In this document: positions 8,398-17,095 of the stretch, in pieces
Layout of the letters: every line of letters begins with the position of its first letter
Numbering within the stretch: position 1 is the stretch's first letter
Origin: DASPWW01 sp963756745
GTDB lineage: Bacteria > Actinomycetota > Thermoleophilia > Solirubrobacterales > 70-9
DNA length: 64,000 nt
Assembly: GCA_963756745.1 (NCBI GenBank)
Contig: CAVWOU010000010.1
Span: forward strand, 682,001 to 746,000
Direction of reading: 5' to 3'
Notes under the pieces: generated by a model
Database searches by the model: none
Seen by the model: only the letters and a program-made list of their open reading frames with translations
What the model was told of the DNA's origin: nothing
Translations under genes and position numbers: made by a program

Positions 8398-9068
8398 AGC
8401 GTCGCCCGCGCATCCGCACGCGCCGCGTCGAGCGCCGGGCGCGAGCGCTTCGGCATCCGGCGCCGCACCCGCCACGCCGCGCCTGAGAACGCGCAGTTCG
8501 CCACCGTGGCGAACCCGGCCTCGTCCTCGCGTAGCGCCAGAAGCAGGTGGGCGACGCGGTCGCCCGCCGGCAGCGCTCCGGGCTCCGCGACGCGCACGCA
8601 CCAGCAGTCCACCCGCCGTCCGCCGGGCCGGACCATCATCGCCCCCCGCTCGCCGATCAGCCACGTGCCGAACCGCCCACGCTCGAGCAACAGACCTGTC
8701 CGCGCCACAAGCGCCCGCTGCTCGTGCCCGACGAGATCGCCGAGCAACCCGAGCGCAGCCCGCTCCGCGTCCTTGCTGCGGTCCGCGCGGCGGGCAGCGC
8801 TCGCCCGGCTCCCGATCGGGACCACCGAGCCGGCGCCGCGCCGTGCGTAGAGCTCCGGGATCACCCACCCGTGTGCGAAGCTCGCGAGCGCGACGGGGAA
8901 CGTGAGCGGCTCGAGCCACAGCAGGAACCCGCCCGCGGCGAAGAAGGGCGTCGACACCGCCGCCGTCCACGCCGTCCACAGACGCCCGTCGCGGCGCAGC
9001 GTGCGGTCGCTGGGGCGCTTGCGCCACCACAGCGGTGCGGCCTCGCTGAGCCCTCCGGCCGAGGCCAT
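8382..9068 (-). CDS. Membrane-associated conserved hypothetical protein
   Basis: A 228-residue protein with one clear hydrophobic hairpin near residues 32-70 (TAAVSTPFFAAGGFLLWLEP, FPVALASFAHGW), then a soluble domain containing LVGHEQRALVARTGLLLERG and RFGTWLIGERGAMMVRPGGR. A C-terminal part mentions FATVANCAFSGAAWRVRRRM. Codon use matches its neighbours. I do not recognise the family. Its end overlaps the GroES-like gene, indicating an operon reading leftward. Confidence 0.7.
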   Translation of the reverse strand: MASAGGLSEAAPLWWRKRPSDRTLRRDGRLWTAWTAAVSTPFFAAGGFLLWLEPLTFPVALASFAHGWVIPELYARRGAGSVVPIGSRASAARRADRSKDAERAALGLLGDLVGHEQRALVARTGLLLERGRFGTWLIGERGAMMVRPGGRRVDCWCVRVAEPGALPAGDRVAHLLLALREDEAGFATVANCAFSGAAWRVRRRMPKRSRPALDAARADARATLCSKS

Positions 9069-9086
9069 CGTTCCGGCTCTTCCGGC

Positions 9087-9311
9087 TCAGCCGCCCGCGA
9101 TCGGCCGCCTCAGCACGACGAGTTCGGCGTCGACCGGCAGCTCGCGAACCACCTCGGCGGTCCCGTCGGGATGGCTGACGCTCGCGAGCATGCCCGCGTC
9201 GAGCTCGCGCCGGAACGCCTCGATCGCCGGCTCGTGTGACTCCGCATCTTCCGGTGCCCACTCGGCCAGCGTGGTGTGGCCGCTGCGGTCGAGCCTGATC
9301 AGGCGCGCCAT
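9087..9311 (-). CDS. Small conserved hypothetical protein
   Basis: A 74-residue protein beginning MARLIRLDRSGHTTLAEWAP and ending VVLRRPIAGG. The middle (AIEAFRRELDAGMLASVSHP) suggests a helix followed by strands. The frame is open far upstream against leuS, but the ATG at 9311 has a purine-rich stretch (gaggag) just before it, which decides the start. It is the first gene of the minus-strand group and diverges from leuS with an 81-bp shared upstream region. Function unknown. Confidence 0.65.
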   Translation of the reverse strand: MARLIRLDRSGHTTLAEWAPEDAESHEPAIEAFRRELDAGMLASVSHPDGTAEVVRELPVDAELVVLRRPIAGG

Positions 9312-9392
9312 TTCCACTCCTCTCGATTCGCTTTCCCCGGCCGCCCGGGGGCCGGTCCTGACTATACGACTCGCACACCTAAACTCAGCCAC

Positions 9393-11924
9393 ATGAGGCC
9401 CTACGAGCCACACGAGCTCGAGCGCAAGTGGCAGCGCGTGTGGGAGGACGAGGGGACCTGGCAGGTCCCCAACCCCGACGAGGCCGGCTTCGACCGCTCG
9501 GAGCCGAAGAGCTACGTGCTCGAGATGCTCCCCTACCCGTCGGGCGAGCCGCACATGGGGCACCTGAAGACCTACTCGATCGGCGACGCCCTCGCCCACT
9601 ATCGCCGCCGGCGCGGGATGCGGGTCATCCACCCGATGGGCTACGACGCGTTCGGTCTTCCGGCCGAGAACCATGCGATCAGGACCGGCGAACACCCGCG
9701 CCTCTCGACCGAGGCGTCGATCGAGACCTTCCGCCGCGAGTTTCGGTCCTGGGGGATCTCGATCGACTGGTCGCGCGAGGTCTCCACCCACGATCCCGCC
9801 TACTACCGCTGGACACAGTGGATCTTCCTCAAGCTGCTCCAGCGCGGGCTCGCGTACCGCGACGAGGCGCCGGTCGTGTGGTGTCCACACGACCAGACGG
9901 TCCTGGCGAACGAGCAGGTCATCGACGGCCGCTGCGAGCGCTGCGGGACGCCTGTCGAGTCGCGCCGGCTCGAGCAGTGGTTCTTCCGCATCACCGAGTA
10001 CGCGCAGCGGCTGCTCGACGACTTCGCGCTGCTCGAGTCGTGGCCCGAGCACGTGATCACGATGCAGCGCAACTGGATCGGACGCTCGGAGGGCGCCGAG
10101 GCCATCTTCCGCTGCGCGGAGCTGGACATCGACTTCCCGGTGTTCACGACCCGGCCCGACACGCTGTTCGGCGCGACGTTCTTCGTCCTCGCGCCAGAGC
10201 ACCCGGATCTCGAGCGGCTGGTGGCCGGCACCGACGCGGAGCGGCCCGTGCGCGAGTACGTCGACGAGGCGATGCGGGTCGGCACAGACCTGCGCAGCGC
10301 GGAGGACCGCGCGAAGACGGGTGTGCCGCTCGGTCGAACGGTCACGAACCCCGTCAACGGCGAGCAGATCCCGATGTTCGTCTCCGACTACGTGCTGATG
10401 GAGTACGGGACCGGGGCGATCATGGGAGTCCCTGCCCACGACGAGCGCGACTTCGAATTCGCGACCACCTTCGGGCTTGAGATCCGCCGCGTGGTGGAGC
10501 CGGGAGATGCTGACGACCCGGCCGCCCCCGGACGCGAAGCGGAGGAGGCGGACGGTGTTGTTGGGGAACCCTACGCGGGGCACACCGAGAACGAGCGCCT
10601 GATCAATTCGGGCCCGTTCACGGGTCTGCCGGCCCCGGAGGCGATCGAGAAGATCACCGCGTGGCTCGAGGAGCAGGGACTCGGGCGGCGCGCGGTCAAC
10701 TACAGGCTCCGCGACTGGCTGCTCTCCCGGCAGCGCTACTGGGGCTGCCCGATCCCGATCGTCTACTGCGAGGAGCATGGCGCGGTGCCGGTCCCCGAGG
10801 ACCAGCTCCCGGTGGTCCTCCCGGACGTCGAGGAGTACGCGCCGAAGGGAAAGAGCCCGCTGGCCGCGGTCGACGACTGGGTCAACACCGAGTGCCCGCG
10901 GTGCGGGGGGCCGGCGCGCCGCGAGACCGACACGATGGACACCTTCGTCGACTCGTCGTGGTACTTCCTGCGCTACCTCGACCCCAGCAACGAGCAGGCG
11001 CCATTCGAGCGCGAGGTCGCGGACTACTGGATGCCCGTCGACCAGTACATCGGCGGCGTCGAGCACGCGATCCTGCACCTGATGTACGCGCGCTTCTTCG
11101 TCAAGGCGCTCGCGGACATGGACTACCTCGGCGTGCAGGAGCCGTTCGCCAACCTGTTCACCCAGGGGATGATCCTCAGGGGCGGGGAGAAGATGTCGAA
11201 GTCGAAGGGCAACACCGTCAGCCCGTCCGAGTACGTCGAGCGCTACGGCGCGGACACCGCGCGTGTGTACATCTGCTTCATGGGCCCGCCCGAGAAGGAC
11301 GCCGACTGGGCGGACGAGGGGGTGGAGGGGGCACACGGCTTCCTGCGCCGCGTCTGGAACCTCGCCCAGGAGGTCGGGGAGGGGACCCGGGCCGGCACCG
11401 TTGCCGGCGCCGAGGAAGGGACGCACGCCCGGGAGCTCCGGCGCAAGGCCAATTGGGCGATCGCGAAGGCCACCGTCGATCTCGGCGAACGCTTCCACAT
11501 GCACACGGCGATCGCCGCGCTGATGGAGCTCGTCAACGACGCCTACCGCCTCAAGGACTCGCTGTACGGAGACCCGTCGGGTGAGGCGGCGCTGCGATTC
11601 GCGACCGCCACGACGGCGTCACTGCTGTTCCCGTTCGCGCCCCACCTCTCCTCCGAGGTCTACGAGCAGCTCACCGGCGACCGGGTATGGGAGCAGCCGT
11701 GGCCCGAGCCCGACCTCGCGCTGCTGGCGCGGGAGAAGATCACGCTCGTCGTTCAGGTCAACGGCAAGCTCCGGGACAGGATCGAGGCGGCGGCCGATGC
11801 TCCTGAGGAGGAGCTGGTGCGGCTCGCGCGCGACAGCGAGCGGGTCCGCCAGCACATCGACGGCAAGCAGGTCGTCAAAGAGATCGTCGTCCCCGGCAAG
11901 CTCGTCAATTTGGTGGTCCGCTGA
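9393..11924 (+). CDS. leuS: Leucyl-tRNA synthetase
   Basis: LeuS charges tRNA-Leu and hydrolyses misacylated products. The 843-residue product starts at ATG 9393 (MRPYEPHELERKWQRVWEDE). The class I HIGH motif appears as PYPSGEPHMGHLKTY and the KMSKS loop as GEKMSKSKGNTVSPSEY. The CP1 editing domain lies between, with TTRPDTLFGATFFVLAPEHP and the GTGAIMGVPAHDERDFEFA loop. The C-terminal tRNA-binding part ends KQVVKEIVVPGKLVNLVV. Length and domain order match bacterial LeuS. The stop codon lies in the loop of a perfect hairpin. No T-box leader is visible in the short upstream region. Confidence 0.98.
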   Translation: MRPYEPHELERKWQRVWEDEGTWQVPNPDEAGFDRSEPKSYVLEMLPYPSGEPHMGHLKTYSIGDALAHYRRRRGMRVIHPMGYDAFGLPAENHAIRTGEHPRLSTEASIETFRREFRSWGISIDWSREVSTHDPAYYRWTQWIFLKLLQRGLAYRDEAPVVWCPHDQTVLANEQVIDGRCERCGTPVESRRLEQWFFRITEYAQRLLDDFALLESWPEHVITMQRNWIGRSEGAEAIFRCAELDIDFPVFTTRPDTLFGATFFVLAPEHPDLERLVAGTDAERPVREYVDEAMRVGTDLRSAEDRAKTGVPLGRTVTNPVNGEQIPMFVSDYVLMEYGTGAIMGVPAHDERDFEFATTFGLEIRRVVEPGDADDPAAPGREAEEADGVVGEPYAGHTENERLINSGPFTGLPAPEAIEKITAWLEEQGLGRRAVNYRLRDWLLSRQRYWGCPIPIVYCEEHGAVPVPEDQLPVVLPDVEEYAPKGKSPLAAVDDWVNTECPRCGGPARRETDTMDTFVDSSWYFLRYLDPSNEQAPFEREVADYWMPVDQYIGGVEHAILHLMYARFFVKALADMDYLGVQEPFANLFTQGMILRGGEKMSKSKGNTVSPSEYVERYGADTARVYICFMGPPEKDADWADEGVEGAHGFLRRVWNLAQEVGEGTRAGTVAGAEEGTHARELRRKANWAIAKATVDLGERFHMHTAIAALMELVNDAYRLKDSLYGDPSGEAALRFATATTASLLFPFAPHLSSEVYEQLTGDRVWEQPWPEPDLALLAREKITLVVQVNGKLRDRIEAAADAPEEELVRLARDSERVRQHIDGKQVVKEIVVPGKLVNLVVR

Positions 11925-11935
11925 GCGGACCACCA
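11911..11935 (+). terminator. Hairpin with the leuS stop codon as its loop
   Basis: Arms TGGTGGTCCGC (11911-11921) and GCGGACCACCA (11925-11935) pair perfectly over 11 bp; the 3-nt loop TGA is the leuS stop codon. A second hairpin follows at 11939-11964. Together they may act as a terminator or 3'-end stabiliser. Confidence 0.55.
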
Positions 11936-11938
11936 AGT

Positions 11939-11964
11939 CGGCAAGTTCGCGAGTGAACTTGCCG
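11939..11964 (+). repeat. Palindromic element, copy 1 (downstream of leuS)
   Basis: Arms CGGCAAGTTC and GAACTTGCCG enclose the 6-nt loop GCGAGT. A near-identical palindrome lies downstream of pfkA at 47327-47352; read in the direction of each upstream gene, the two share 21 of 24 bases. This suggests a dispersed terminator-like or REP-like element. Confidence 0.6.
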
Positions 11965-12060
11965 GTGGTCGATGAGCCGGGCGCTGTTTTCCAGGGGGTT
12001 TGCGACGGTCACGGTTTGGACGCAGCGCCTGCGATCACGGTCTGCTAGAAAGCTCGGCGG

Positions 12061-12465
12061 ATGCTTGTGAGGCGGCAATCGGAGGCGGCCGTGACCGAGT
12101 GGCACAGCCTCCGGACCCACATCCTGATGGACGCCGGTGAGCTGGGATCGCGAAACATGTCGGCGATCCTGATCGAAGTCCCGCCCGGCGCCTCGGAGAG
12201 CCTCCGCTCGCACGAGGAGGCCGAGCACGTCTACGTCATCGTCCGCGGCAGCGGCACGCTATCGGCCGCCGGTGACACCGAGGAGCTCGGGCAGGGCGAC
12301 CTCGCGCTGATCCCGCCGGCGACGGATCACTCGATCGCCAACGAGGGCAGCGAGCCGTTCGCGTGCATCTCCGTCCAGTCGCCGGCCGTGTCGGTGGACG
12401 AGCTGTTCGGCCGCCAGCTCGCCGGCAACACGGCGGCCGGCTACGACGACGACGAGGAGTACTAG
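12061..12465 (+). CDS. Cupin-domain protein
   Basis: A 134-residue single-cupin protein. The first cupin motif is HEEAEHVYVIVRGSGTLSA (His, Glu, His metal ligands) and the second is GDLALIPPATDHSIANEGSE, with ACISVQSPAV closing the barrel. The C-terminus is very acidic (AGYDDDEEY). It probably binds a divalent metal; substrate unknown. ATG 12061 is used, though GTG 12091 is possible because conservation begins near TEWHSLRTHI. acyP follows closely. Confidence 0.8.
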   Translation: MLVRRQSEAAVTEWHSLRTHILMDAGELGSRNMSAILIEVPPGASESLRSHEEAEHVYVIVRGSGTLSAAGDTEELGQGDLALIPPATDHSIANEGSEPFACISVQSPAVSVDELFGRQLAGNTAAGYDDDEEY

Positions 12466-12487
12466 CTTCCGAGCCCGCCGGCGGGTC

Positions 12488-12736
12488 GTGGTCCACGGGC
12501 ACGTGCAGGGCGTGTTCTTCCGCACCACGACCGCGCGCCGCGCGGTCGAGCGCGGCGTCGCGGGCTGGGTGCGAAACAACCCCGACGGGACGGTCGAATC
12601 CGTGTTCGAGGGCGACCCCGACGCGGTCGAGGCGATGGTGCGCTTCGCGCACGAAGGCCCCCGCGGCGCGATCGTCGAACGGGTCGAGGTGACCGAGGAG
12701 GAGCCCGAGGGCCTGACCCGTTTCAGCGTTCGCTGA
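12488..12736 (+). CDS. acyP: Acylphosphatase
   Basis: Acylphosphatases hydrolyse carboxyl-phosphate bonds. This 82-residue protein has the signature VHGHVQGVFFRTTTARRAVE (catalytic Arg in FFR) and GVAGWVRNNPDGTVESVFEG (catalytic Asn in VRNNPDG), with FSVR at the end. Length is typical for the family. GTG 12488 is the only standard start close to the motif; the codons just upstream (RARRRV) also fit the family, so a slightly earlier start cannot be excluded. Confidence 0.92.
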   Translation: MVHGHVQGVFFRTTTARRAVERGVAGWVRNNPDGTVESVFEGDPDAVEAMVRFAHEGPRGAIVERVEVTEEEPEGLTRFSVR

Positions 12737-12788
12737 TCTTTTCCAGATAGCGCGCCACGCGTGAGTCTCGCGCGCCGATCATCGCGGC

Positions 12789-13388
12789 GTGAGCCACCTC
12801 AGCCGCTCGCAGATCCTCGTCTATGGGGCCGTCGCGGTGGCGCTGCTGTTGCTCGGGGCGCGCTGGATCCGCTCCGCCGACGAGCAGGGCTCGCCGCCGG
12901 GACAGGTGAGCTTCGCGGACGCGTCGGGCGGTGACGGAGCATCAAGCTCGGTCGACGGGGGATCGGGGCGCGACGTCGTCGTTCATGTCGCGGGAGCCGT
13001 CCGCGAGCCCGGCGTCTACCGGCTTCCGGCCGGCTCGCGCGTCACCGACGCGGTCGAGCGCGCCGGCGGGGCGACTCGGCTCACCGGGGTGGAAGGCATC
13101 AATCTCGCCGCGGTGCTCGCCGACGGCCAGCAGGTGGTGGTGCCCGGACGCACCGCCGGCGCCGCATCCGCGACCGGTGCGACGACAGCAACCGACGGCC
13201 CGATCAGCCTCGGCACCGCGACGCTCGAGGAGCTCGACACGATCGAGGGCATCGGACCGGTGACCGCGCAGAACATCCTCGACTTCCGCGAGGAGAACGG
13301 CGGGGTGTCCTCGGTCGACGACCTGGACCAGATCAGCGGCATCGGGCCGGCGACGATGGAGGCGCTTCGAGGCCGCCTCCAGCCCTGA
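12789..13388 (+). CDS. comEA: Competence protein ComEA (DNA receptor)
   Basis: ComEA binds incoming DNA at the membrane during natural transformation. The product (199 residues, GTG start) has an N-terminal transmembrane anchor (YGAVAVALLLLGARWI), a Gly/Ser linker, an SLBB domain (VVHVAGAVREPGVYRLPAGS, INLAAVLADGQQVVVPG) and a C-terminal pair of helix-hairpin-helix motifs (TLEELDTIEGIGPVTAQNIL, LDQISGIGPATMEALRGRL). comEC follows after 10 nt, as in most competence loci. Confidence 0.93.
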   Translation: MSHLSRSQILVYGAVAVALLLLGARWIRSADEQGSPPGQVSFADASGGDGASSSVDGGSGRDVVVHVAGAVREPGVYRLPAGSRVTDAVERAGGATRLTGVEGINLAAVLADGQQVVVPGRTAGAASATGATTATDGPISLGTATLEELDTIEGIGPVTAQNILDFREENGGVSSVDDLDQISGIGPATMEALRGRLQP

Positions 13389-13398
13389 CCCGACCGCC

Positions 13399-15735
13399 GT
13401 GGCGCGCGGCGTCGGGACGCGGGGCGAGTGGCGCTTCGCGGCGCTGGGCGGGGCGACCGTCGGCCTCGCCGCGGCCCCGTTCGTCGATGCGGAGATCGGC
13501 GGCGCGACGCCCGCGACGATCGGGCTGCTCGCAGCGTGCGGGGGCGCTCTCGTCGCGGCGCGCCCCGAGTCCGCGCCCGGCGCTCGGGCGTGGGTGGCGG
13601 TGGTCGCGGTCCTCGCCGCGCTCGCCGGCCTGATCGGCGGCGGCGAGCGCATCGCCGCGATCGACGCCGGCGCGCTCGAGGCGCCCGACGGCGCCAGAGC
13701 CGCAATCCGCGGATTCGTCACCGCGGTGCCGCGGCATGCGGACGGGAACGTCTCGGTGCGGGTCGAGACCGCCGACGGGCGGCTGTTGATCGAGGTGCCC
13801 GAACCGGTCGGTGAGTTGCCGGTCGGGCGCGAGGTGCGGGCGAGCGGCGTGGTACGGGAGCCGTCGCCCTGGGAGGCGGCCTACCTCGCCCGGTACGGGA
13901 TCACCGAGGTCCTCGAGACGCGCGATGTCGAGCTCACCGGGCAGCGCCGCGGCGGGTTGGAGGCGCTCGCCGACGACGTCCGCGGGCGCGCGGAGGTCGC
14001 GCTGGAGCGCGGGATGCCGGAGCGCGAGGCGGCGCTCGCGCGCGGCTTCGTGCTCGGCCAGGACGACCGCATCGACCCCGAGACGATCGACGAGTTCAAG
14101 CGCTCCGGTCTCGCACATCTGCTGGCCGTCAGCGGGCAAAACGTCCTCCTGCTGGCGCTGCTTGCGCTGCCGCTGCTCGCGGCGCTCAACCTTTCGCTGC
14201 GAACGCGGCTGCTCTGCGTGCTCACGCTGATCGCGCTCTACGTCCCCGTGACGGGCGCGGGGCCCTCGATTCAGCGCGCCGCTGTGATGGGCGGCGCCGG
14301 GATCGTCGCCGTGCTCGCCGGCCGCCCTCGCTCGCGCTGGTACGCGCTGCTGCTCGCCGCCTTCGTCACTCTCGCTGTCAACCCGCGGGCCAGCGGCGAC
14401 GTCGGGTGGCAGCTCAGCTTCGCCGCCGTGGTCGGAATCCTGCTGTGGACCGAGCGGATCCGGGACTGGCTGATGAGGTGGTTCGGCGAGCGACGGAGCA
14501 CGGGTTTGTCATGGCGGCGGGCGCTCGCCGAGGGCGCGGCCGTGACGGTCGCGGCCACCGTGGCGACGGCCCCGCTGATGGCGCATCACTTCGACTCCTT
14601 CTCGCTCACGGCCCTGCCCGCGAACCTCCTCGCGCTGCCCGCAGTGGCTCCGGTGATGTGGCTCGGCATGCTCGCGGCGATTGCCGGGCAGGTCCCAGCT
14701 ATTCCTCTCGAGCCCCTGAACGCCGTCAACTCCCTGCTGATCGCCTACATCGCCGGTGTCGCCGACGCGATGGCGAAGCCCGAATGGGCTCTCGCGGGCG
14801 TCGGGCTTCCGCTTGCGGCGGTGCCCGCCACCTATCTCGCGATGCTGTGCACGGGCTGGCTCGTCGGTGCGCTCGGCGGTCGCCGGAGTGGCCTCGCGCC
14901 CAGGCCTCGCGGCGTGCTGCTCGTGCTCGCCGCGCTCGCGTGCACTGCAGCGGTCCTCGCTGCCGGCGGCCGGGGACTTCCCGGCGAGGCTCCCGAGGCG
15001 GGCGCCGCGGGGCTCGAGATCACGGCGCTCGACGTCGGCGAGGGGGACGCGATCCTGCTCGAGCCCACTGACGCCGACCCCGTGCTCGTCGACACGGGCC
15101 CGCCCGGCGTCGAGATCGGCGCCAAGCTCGCCGACGAGGGCGTCGAGCGGCTGGCGGCTGTCGTGGTCACGCATGACCAGCTCGACCACTCGGGCGGGCT
15201 CGGCGAGGTGCTCGGCGCGGTCCCGGTGGCCTCGCTCGCCTACGCGAGGGCGCGAAAGGATCTGGTGCGCGCTGGCCGCGCGGCCGGCGCACGCCCGGCG
15301 GTGGTCGGACAGGGAGACGTGCTGCGCTCGGGGCGCCTGCGGCTCGAGGTCCTGTGGCCGCCGCGCTCGAGGATCGTCGGACAGGGGACGGGCGACCCCA
15401 ACGAGCTCTCGCTCGTCGTGCTGGCGAGCTTGGGCAGGTTCTCGATGCTCCTCACCGGCGATGCCGAGGCCGAGAGCGCGCCGGTGAGCCCGGGACCGAT
15501 CGACGCGCTCAAGGTCGCCCACCACGGGAGCGAGGACGGCGGGCTCGAGCGGCTGCTCGAGCGCACCGTGCCGCGCGTCGCCGTGATCTCCGTCGGCGAG
15601 AACCCGTACGGCCACCCGACGGCGCAGATCCTGGCTGCGCTCGACGAGAAGGGCATTCCGGTGTTTCGAACCGACCGCGACGGCGACGTCGAGATCGAGG
15701 TCGACCACGGCGGATGGACCGCCGCACCCGAGTGA
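13399..15735 (+). CDS. comEC: ComEC/Rec2 DNA-uptake channel
   Basis: ComEC forms the inner-membrane channel for single-stranded DNA. The 778-residue product has early membrane helices, a soluble OB-like insert (ADGRLLIEVPEPVGELPVGR), the competence core with many helices (SGLAHLLAVSGQNVLLLALL, SIQRAAVMGGAGIVAVLAG) and a C-terminal metallo-beta-lactamase domain: ITALDVGEGDAILLEP, VVVTHDQLDHSGGLGEVL (HxxxDH), LLTGDAEAES and VAHHGSEDGGLERLLE. All three modules of full-length ComEC are present. GTG 13399 follows comEA directly. Confidence 0.95.
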   Translation: MARGVGTRGEWRFAALGGATVGLAAAPFVDAEIGGATPATIGLLAACGGALVAARPESAPGARAWVAVVAVLAALAGLIGGGERIAAIDAGALEAPDGARAAIRGFVTAVPRHADGNVSVRVETADGRLLIEVPEPVGELPVGREVRASGVVREPSPWEAAYLARYGITEVLETRDVELTGQRRGGLEALADDVRGRAEVALERGMPEREAALARGFVLGQDDRIDPETIDEFKRSGLAHLLAVSGQNVLLLALLALPLLAALNLSLRTRLLCVLTLIALYVPVTGAGPSIQRAAVMGGAGIVAVLAGRPRSRWYALLLAAFVTLAVNPRASGDVGWQLSFAAVVGILLWTERIRDWLMRWFGERRSTGLSWRRALAEGAAVTVAATVATAPLMAHHFDSFSLTALPANLLALPAVAPVMWLGMLAAIAGQVPAIPLEPLNAVNSLLIAYIAGVADAMAKPEWALAGVGLPLAAVPATYLAMLCTGWLVGALGGRRSGLAPRPRGVLLVLAALACTAAVLAAGGRGLPGEAPEAGAAGLEITALDVGEGDAILLEPTDADPVLVDTGPPGVEIGAKLADEGVERLAAVVVTHDQLDHSGGLGEVLGAVPVASLAYARARKDLVRAGRAAGARPAVVGQGDVLRSGRLRLEVLWPPRSRIVGQGTGDPNELSLVVLASLGRFSMLLTGDAEAESAPVSPGPIDALKVAHHGSEDGGLERLLERTVPRVAVISVGENPYGHPTAQILAALDEKGIPVFRTDRDGDVEIEVDHGGWTAAPE

Positions 15736-15791
15736 GCCAATCAATCAGCTACTGAAGCCATGAGGGCCGGAGCGCCGAATACACTCGCCGC

Positions 15792-16775
15792 GTGCCCGAT
15801 ATCAAGCCCGCCTACCTGATCGCGGGGACCGACGAGGCGAAGATCGACGCGGCGCTGGCCCGCCTGCGCGCTCGCGCCGAGCGCGAGGGCGGTCCCGGCG
15901 CGCTCGAGGTGTTCGAGTCGCGCGAGCGCGGTCAGCCGGACGCGGCCGCGCTCGTCGGGGCGGTCCCTGCGTTGTCGCTGACCGCGTCGCGCCGCTACCT
16001 GCTCGCCGACGGAGTCGAGCGCTGGGCCACCTCGCAGGCATCCAGTGTCGCCTCCGCCTTGGCCGAGCTCGCGCCCGACACCACCGTCGTGCTGGTCGCG
16101 CGCGGAAAGGCGCCGGCCAAGCTGCGCAAGGCCGTCGAGGGATGCGGCGGCGAGGTGCTCACCTACGACGCGCCGCGTGCGCGCGATCTGCCGCAGCGGC
16201 TAGTCGCGGACGCTGCCGAGCGCGGCTTCCGGCTCGAGCTCCCCGCGGCGCGCCTGCTTGTGGAGCGCATGGGCGAGAGCACCGTCAGGCTCTCGAACGA
16301 GCTCGATCGACTCGCGCTGTGGGCGGGCCCTGGCGGCGAGGTGGCGCTCAGCGACCTGGAGTCGATGGTCGCCGACACCTCGGAGACCGCCGTGTGGGGC
16401 CTCTCCGACGCCCTGATCGAGCGCGAGCCGGCCGAGGCCGTGCTCGCCGCGGAGCAGCTGATCGCTCAGGGGGAGAACGTCACCGGGATCGTGTATTCGC
16501 TGGCGGCCCGGCTGCGGCGGGCTCACCGTGCTCTGGTCGAGCTCGAGGCCGGGCGCTCACAGAAGGAAGTCATCGCCGACCTCGACATGCATCCATACGC
16601 CGCGAAGATGCTGCTGCGTCGCCTCCGCGGGACCTCGATCGAGGAGCTGCGCGAGTCGATCGCCGCGGTCGCGGACCTCGAGATCTGGTGCCGGGGCGGA
16701 TCCGACTACGACGAGCAGGTCGCGCTCACGCTCGCGGTGCGGCGCGCCGCCGGCGCCACCGCGGGTGACGCCTGA
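15792..16775 (+). CDS. holA: DNA polymerase III subunit delta
   Basis: HolA is the clamp-loader subunit that opens the beta clamp. The 327-residue product begins PDIKPAYLIAGTDEAKIDAA (GTG start) and matches HolA in size and in the segments LARLRARAEREGGPGALEVF, ERMGESTVRLSNELDRLALW, SMVADTSETAVWGLSDALIE and AAKMLLRRLRGTSIEELRES. holA lies next to rpsT, here convergent with it, a very common neighbourhood after comEA-comEC. Confidence 0.93.
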   Translation: MPDIKPAYLIAGTDEAKIDAALARLRARAEREGGPGALEVFESRERGQPDAAALVGAVPALSLTASRRYLLADGVERWATSQASSVASALAELAPDTTVVLVARGKAPAKLRKAVEGCGGEVLTYDAPRARDLPQRLVADAAERGFRLELPAARLLVERMGESTVRLSNELDRLALWAGPGGEVALSDLESMVADTSETAVWGLSDALIEREPAEAVLAAEQLIAQGENVTGIVYSLAARLRRAHRALVELEAGRSQKEVIADLDMHPYAAKMLLRRLRGTSIEELRESIAAVADLEIWCRGGSDYDEQVALTLAVRRAAGATAGDA

Positions 16776-16782
16776 GCCTGTT

Positions 16783-17043
16783 CTAGGCGCCGGCCCGGAT
16801 CCGGGCCGCGCGGCTCTTCTTGCGCGCTGCCGCGTTTCTGTGCAGGGCGCCCTTCTGCACCGCCTTGTCGATCCGCGAGACGAGCAGCCGGTGCTCCGTG
16901 TCGATCGCGGACTCGTCGCCGGACTCGATGGCGCGCTCGAGCCGGCGGAAATGCGTCCCGACAGCGCCGCTCAGGCGCCGGTTCTCGAGCCGCTCCCGCT
17001 CGGTGCGCTGGTTGCGCTTCTTCTGCGATGCGATGTTGGCCAT
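16783..17043 (-). CDS. rpsT: Small ribosomal subunit protein bS20
   Basis: The 86-residue basic protein starts MANIASQKKRNQRTERERLE and continues AIDTEHRLLVSRIDKAVQKG and ALHRNAAARKKSRAARIRAG, the canonical bS20 three-helix pattern. ATG at 17043 is chosen because the family begins MAN-I-x-S-Q-K-K; upstream codons of the open frame are not conserved. It is convergent with holA (7-nt gap) and divergent from murJ. Confidence 0.97.
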   Translation of the reverse strand: MANIASQKKRNQRTERERLENRRLSGAVGTHFRRLERAIESGDESAIDTEHRLLVSRIDKAVQKGALHRNAAARKKSRAARIRAGA

Positions 17044-17095
17044 CGGGCGGCGCGTGACTATAGCGCCCTCCGACCTGGGCAGGGCGCCGGTGAGC

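Noticed and set aside
9312..11504. Long minus-strand frame opposite leuS, continuous with the small gene at 9087-9311
   Set aside because: Antisense to leuS; only the last 74 codons, after the ATG with a ribosome-binding site, look like a protein.
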